Of a DNA stretch of 64,000 bases, positions 60,642 through 64,000 are shown in pieces. This DNA comes from Halopelagius inordinatus. Its GTDB lineage: Archaea; Halobacteriota; Halobacteria; Halobacteriales; Haloferacaceae. Location of the stretch: NCBI RefSeq assembly GCF_900113245.1, contig NZ_FOOQ01000007.1, forward strand, positions 52,714 to 116,713, in the 5' to 3' direction. The translations under genes and the position numbers were made by a program. The notes under the pieces are model-generated. The model saw only the letters and a list, made by a program, of their open reading frames with translations. It made no database searches and was not told the DNA's origin. The stretch's first letter is position 1. Every line of letters begins with the position of its first letter.

Positions 60642-61196
60642 TTAGTCGTCGGTCGAGAATACGTCGTCAAGTGTGCCGCTCTCGCCCAACTCAATGAGGG
60701 CACGGTTCAGGAGTTCGCGAACGATGAACTCCTCGTAGTGCTGGGTGTCGCAGTACTCACAGGGCTTCATTTCGCGGGCGACCGCCTCGATCTCAGTACC
60801 GTGTTTCGTATACAGCGTCTCAATGAGGGATGCCAACTCCTCGGACGTGGTGGACTGCGCCCCCGCAAGGGTTTCGTCTGCTTCTTCCGGGAGCTCATAG
60901 GAGAAGACCCGCGTGTTCGACTTGTAGAACTTCCGCGTTCCGCCGCCAGCTTCCTCGAGCCGGGCGATCTCGACCATTCCCGCATCCTTCAGGACGTTCA
61001 CGTGGTGGCGCACCGTCGTCTCGGCCTTCTCCTCACCGCGACGATGCAGTTCGTCGTGAATCTCTTCGATCGTCATTTCTTCGGCAGCGAGCATATCGAG
61101 GATCTTCGCCCGGACGTCGTTCTCCAACGCTTTCGCTTTCTCCGGGTCTGTCGTCACGACTTCGCGGATCGGCACGTCGGATTCGAGGAGCGCCAT
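60642..61196 (-). CDS. ArsR-type metalloregulator with CxxC-His motif
   Basis: The 184-residue protein has an ArsR winged helix (VRAKILDMLAAEEMTIEEIH, ETTVRHHVNVLKDAGMVEIA) and a C-terminal PCEYCDTQHYEEF metal-binding-like motif near residue 150. The start at 61196 is the family-typical one. It is divergent from the YPC-type ATPase and convergent with merA, so it is a likely sensor for this island. The metal is unknown; mercury or copper are possible. Confidence 0.83.
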   Translation of the reverse strand: MALLESDVPIREVVTTDPEKAKALENDVRAKILDMLAAEEMTIEEIHDELHRRGEEKAETTVRHHVNVLKDAGMVEIARLEEAGGGTRKFYKSNTRVFSYELPEEADETLAGAQSTTSEELASLIETLYTKHGTEIEAVAREMKPCEYCDTQHYEEFIVRELLNRALIELGESGTLDDVFSTDD

Positions 61197-61294
61197 TCTT
61201 GTGAGGACATAGGAGAACGACGATAGTAAGAGTAACGCCACACACTCGACAGCAGTCTTAGTTATTCGATACCGCTATAATCCTAGTCGTAATG

Positions 61295-61316
61295 GTTATC
61301 CACTTCGCTGGGTAAC
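61295..61316. promoter_or_regulatory. Imperfect inverted repeat in the ATPase promoter
   Basis: GTTATCC at 61295-61301 and GGGTAAC at 61310-61316 match at 6 of 7 positions around an 8-base spacer. It lies between a TATA-like CTATAATC (about 61274-61282) and the ATG at 61328, near the expected transcription start. This is where a repressor such as the divergent ArsR-type protein would bind. Confidence 0.45.
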
Positions 61317-61327
61317 TAGCGACCACG

Positions 61328-63604
61328 ATGGGAACGACACAGGAACAATTCAACGTCGGGGGGATGTCCTGCTCGTTCTGTGCCGAGAGCATCAAGAAGG
61401 CCTACAGCCGGACCGACGGCGTCGAGGACGTCGACGTGAGTCTCGCCCACGAGGAGGTCCTCGTTCAGTACGACGACAACATCCTGAGTGAAGTCGAAGT
61501 GAAGGACACGCTCCGGGATCTCGGTTATACCATCCGCGACCCGGACAAAGCGAAGCGATACGAGCAACAGCAGGCCGAACTCGCCGACGGCAAGCACCGT
61601 CTCCTGCTCGCCGGCGGCGCATCCATCGTCGTTGCCGCGCTGATGGGCTGGATGATCGTCGTGATGGGACGCTTCGAGTCGGCATCTCTCGTAATGGATC
61701 TGGTGACGCTGGGGCTGGCGCTCGGGACGATGTTCGGGCCTGGCCGCTACATCAAAAAGAAAGCCTTCCAGAGCCTCCGCCGGGGGATCTTCAACCAGCA
61801 CGTCCTCCTGGAGGCAGGCGCGTTCGCAGGGTTACTTGGTGGGTTGCTCGGTCTGTTCGTCTTCCCGAGCTTCCCGACCGTCCACTTCTTCGCCGTCTCC
61901 GTGTTCATCACCACCTACCACATTCTCTCGGAGTACACCAGCCTCATCGTCCGTACACGGGCTTCCCAAGCCGTCCAAGGCCTTCTCGACCTCCAGCCCG
62001 ACACGGCACGCCGAGTCACCGACGACGGTGATGTCGAGGAAGTCCCAGTCGACGACCTCGACGTTGGCCATCGCGTCCGCGTCAAGCCCGGCGAGAACAT
62101 CCCCGTCGACGGCACCGTCGCCGAGGGTGAATCGACAGTCGACGAGTCGGTCGCTACCGGCGAGTCCATCCCCGAGGAGAAGTCCGAAGGCGACGCGGTG
62201 ATCGGCGGCAGCGTCAACGAGACCGGGACGCTGCTCATCGAGGTAACTGCAACTGGCGAGGACGCGTTCCTGAACCAGGTGGCACGCGAGATTGAGGAGG
62301 CGCGGGCGATGAAACCCGGCATCATTCAGCTCGCCGACCGCGTCCTCAAGTACTTCGTCCCAGGCGTCTTGACGATTGCTACGCTCTCGTTCCTCTTCTG
62401 GGTGGTCGCACCGCTCGCGTGGGGGGCAGCCCCCAACGTCCAGCACGGGGCGTTCGCAGCGCTGGCGGTCCTCGTTCTCGGCTATCCGTGTGCGCTCGGG
62501 ATGGCGACACCGCTCGCCCTCATCCGGGGCGGCGGAAAGGCCGCCGACCGTGGCATCCTGATGCGGTCGGGCGACGCCTTCCAGATCTTCCCCGACGTCG
62601 ACCACATCGTGTTGGACAAGACTGGCACGATCACCGTCGGCGAACCCGCCGTCAGCGAGGTCGTCGGGTTCGGTGCCGACGAGGTGGATGTACTCACGAC
62701 TGCGGCCAGTGCAGAGGCCTTCTCCGAGCATCCTCTCGCTGATGCGATCCTCGAGTTCGCTGACGAGCAAGATGTCGAGTACGCTGACCCCGATGATTTC
62801 GACTCTGTGACCGGCAAGGGCGTCCGGGCAACCGTGGCCAGCGACGACGTGCTGGTCGGGAAACCGGGATGGCTTAGCGGCGAGGGAATCGACCTGTCGA
62901 AGGGGAGCCACGACATTGAGCGACTCCAGGGCCGCGGGCTCACCGTCTCTGGGGTCGTCCGTGGTGGTGACCTAGTCGGCCTGATCGGCATCGGCGACGA
63001 AATCAAAGCCGACGCCGCCGAGACCATCCGGCGGATGCGCGACGCCGGCATCACGCCCGTGATGATCACTGGAGACAACGAGCGCACCGCAAACGCGGTT
63101 GCCGACGAGGTCGGCATCGACCGCGTCATGGCCGACGTGTTGCCCGACGAGAAACGCGAGGAGATCGGTCGCCTGCAGGAAGCCGGCCACCGCGTTGCGA
63201 TGGTCGGCGACGGCATCAACGACGCCCCCGCACTCACGCAGGCCGATATCGGGATCGCCATCGGCGCCGGGACCGACATCGCCATCGAGTCAGCGGATAT
63301 CGTCCTGATGGGCGAACGGCTCGGTGGCGTGATGGACGCCTACGAAATCGGCACGGAGAGCTACCGGAAGACTCGCCAGAATCTCGTGACGGCCTTCGCG
63401 TTCAACGGCGTCGGCGTCGCCGCCGCGACCACGGGACTTGTTCACCCGGTGTTCGCGATGCTTGCGATGGTGTTGTCCGTCTCGGCCGTTCTCGCCAACA
63501 GCTTCGCTGGCCAGCTCCTCTCCGGTGAGGGTGTCAACACCGAATTCGCTCTAAAAGAACGCACCGACGGCGAGCGGGAAGACGGTCGAGTGACGGCCGA
63601 TTAA
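61328..63604 (+). CDS. P1B-like heavy-metal ATPase with atypical YPC membrane motif
   Basis: The 758-residue pump has an N-terminal HMA domain (GGMSCSFC, Cys15 and Cys18), the actuator TGES in SVATGESIPEEK, the phosphorylated Asp430 in LDKTGTITVG, SEHPLADAI and VGDGINDAPAL. The transmembrane motif is VLGYPCALGMATPLA with Tyr386, Pro387, Cys388, so the first cysteine of the CPC site is replaced by tyrosine. The metal is therefore not predictable from the usual classes. It is beside merA, an ArsR-type regulator and an HMA protein. Confidence 0.9.
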   Translation: MGTTQEQFNVGGMSCSFCAESIKKAYSRTDGVEDVDVSLAHEEVLVQYDDNILSEVEVKDTLRDLGYTIRDPDKAKRYEQQQAELADGKHRLLLAGGASIVVAALMGWMIVVMGRFESASLVMDLVTLGLALGTMFGPGRYIKKKAFQSLRRGIFNQHVLLEAGAFAGLLGGLLGLFVFPSFPTVHFFAVSVFITTYHILSEYTSLIVRTRASQAVQGLLDLQPDTARRVTDDGDVEEVPVDDLDVGHRVRVKPGENIPVDGTVAEGESTVDESVATGESIPEEKSEGDAVIGGSVNETGTLLIEVTATGEDAFLNQVAREIEEARAMKPGIIQLADRVLKYFVPGVLTIATLSFLFWVVAPLAWGAAPNVQHGAFAALAVLVLGYPCALGMATPLALIRGGGKAADRGILMRSGDAFQIFPDVDHIVLDKTGTITVGEPAVSEVVGFGADEVDVLTTAASAEAFSEHPLADAILEFADEQDVEYADPDDFDSVTGKGVRATVASDDVLVGKPGWLSGEGIDLSKGSHDIERLQGRGLTVSGVVRGGDLVGLIGIGDEIKADAAETIRRMRDAGITPVMITGDNERTANAVADEVGIDRVMADVLPDEKREEIGRLQEAGHRVAMVGDGINDAPALTQADIGIAIGAGTDIAIESADIVLMGERLGGVMDAYEIGTESYRKTRQNLVTAFAFNGVGVAAATTGLVHPVFAMLAMVLSVSAVLANSFAGQLLSGEGVNTEFALKERTDGEREDGRVTAD

Positions 63605-63807
63605 GCCTTTACGTCGTAGCCAGCCTGTTCGATTGCCGCGTTCACGTCGCCGTCTGCGACTCCATCCTCGAGAACCACGTCGACCGTGTCAGCTTCGTGG
63701 TCGGCCTCGACTCGACTCACACCGTCGAGGTTTCGCAGGGCGGTCTCCACGTTCTGTTCGCACCCGTTGCACGACATCCCGGTGACGGAGATCGTCTTTC
63801 GCTCCAT
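63601..63807 (-). CDS. HMA domain metal chaperone (MerP/CopZ-like)
   Basis: The 68-residue protein is a single HMA domain with VTGMSCNGCEQNVE (Cys12 and Cys15) and a C-terminal AGYDVKA. It may deliver metal to the ATPase or to MerA. Start ATG at 63807 gives standard length. It is convergent with the ATPase gene, their stop codons sharing the TTAA at 63601-63604. Confidence 0.85.
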   Translation of the reverse strand: MERKTISVTGMSCNGCEQNVETALRNLDGVSRVEADHEADTVDVVLEDGVADGDVNAAIEQAGYDVKA

Positions 63808-63864
63808 ACGGGGCTGTAAACACTCGCGGGGGATGACCATTACGGTAACTGTTGTATCAGTTTT

Positions 63865-63879
63865 ATCTCTATTAGAGAT
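63865..63879. promoter_or_regulatory. Short palindrome in the intergenic region at the right end
   Basis: ATCTCT at 63865-63870 and AGAGAT at 63874-63879 pair exactly around three bases. It follows a TTTTATC TATA-like sequence (about 63861-63867) and lies between the HMA gene and the partial gene at 63940. It could be an operator for either. Confidence 0.35.
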
Positions 63880-63939
63880 GGGGCGTCATCGTCCGGAGAG
63901 CTGTTTGTGTCGGCCCCAAAGGGGTGGAGGCTCTTCGAG

Positions 63940-64000
63940 ATGGGGTCCACTGACGACCAAGAGAGTAACGAATTCCCGCCAGAGAAGCGGCTTGAAGCAT
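63940..64000 (+). CDS. Start of a gene running off the window (partial, unidentified)
   Basis: An open frame from ATG at 63940 runs to the end of the window and encodes acidic residues MGSTDDQESNEFPPEKRLEA. A GGGGTGGAGG ribosome-binding sequence and a TATA-like TTTTATC lie upstream, and the leader CGGCCCCAAAGGGG resembles the leader-hairpin family. Only 20 residues are visible, so no function can be given. It might be the regulator of the HMA gene. Confidence 0.45.
   Translation, partial: MGSTDDQESNEFPPEKRLEA

Noticed and set aside
63878..64000. Alternative forward frame from ATG at 63878
   Set aside because: It encodes a basic Arg/Cys-rich sequence, whereas the frame from 63940 is acidic and has a better ribosome-binding sequence.
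1..64000. CRISPR array, rRNA genes, integrase
   Set aside because: No regularly spaced identical repeats of CRISPR size, no rRNA-like sequence and no tyrosine or serine recombinase motif were found by reading all called proteins.

Overview
The window is haloarchaeal DNA (class Halobacteria). The support is the strongly acidic proteins, the many likely leaderless starts with a TATA element about 27 bases upstream, and lineage-typical families: a HalOD1 output-domain protein, DUF63, HTH-10, TFB, an archaeal DUF1931 histone-fold protein and a geranylgeranyl-reductase-like enzyme. I cannot name the genus, or tell chromosome from megaplasmid. No rRNA, tRNA, CRISPR array or integrase was seen.

Region 1 (1-8.2 kb) holds the end of an aconitase gene, DoxX and isoprenylcysteine-methyltransferase-like membrane proteins, a DUF411 lipoprotein, a universal stress protein, a complete 1,503-bp IS5-type insertion sequence carrying a membrane-protein passenger gene, and lipid/membrane genes. 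The IS landed exactly on the start codon of a HalOD1 gene; its 8-bp target duplication contains the ATG.

Region 2 (8.2-25.2 kb) is a metal-homeostasis and housekeeping block: CopA (CPC) and CopB (CPH) P1B-ATPases around a TRASH-domain Lrp regulator and a CopZ-like chaperone, then adenylate kinase, CBS protein, SDR, ABC1 kinase, two YHS proteins, a second DoxX, PadR, DUF1931 and exonuclease VII (xseA with a C-terminal membrane anchor, then xseB).

Region 3 (about 25.2-58 kb) looks like a conjugative or plasmid-like mobile element. A tightly packed secretion operon (25.4-37.4 kb) encodes a VirB2-like small membrane protein, a large surface protein, a Tat lipoprotein, a VirB6-like protein, a PrgI-like membrane protein, a VirB4 ATPase and a 1,439-residue coupling ATPase. 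The coupling ATPase carries a PD-(D/E)XK-like domain and a terminal D5/P4-primase-type winged helix. Downstream come an iteron-like array (five copies of GTTCCACCCA) before a primase-like gene, two toxin-antitoxin pairs, a 666-bp GC-rich noncoding stretch with a 19-bp perfect hairpin, an SSB/RPA-like protein, an element-encoded TFB, a Zn/Cd ATPase cargo module and about fifteen small accessory genes. Two repeated regulatory signatures recur through this region: a spaced inverted repeat TTAACCAACA-N20/21-TGTTGGTTAA at four operon heads, and a T-tract plus GC-hairpin leader before at least nine genes.

Region 4 (58-64 kb) is a peroxide/mercury/metal island: peroxiredoxin, HxlR regulator, MerA, ArsR-type regulator, a P1B-ATPase with the atypical membrane motif YPC instead of CPC, and an HMA chaperone. 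Altogether the window carries four P1B-ATPases with different metal-site signatures, which suggests strong selection by several soft metals.
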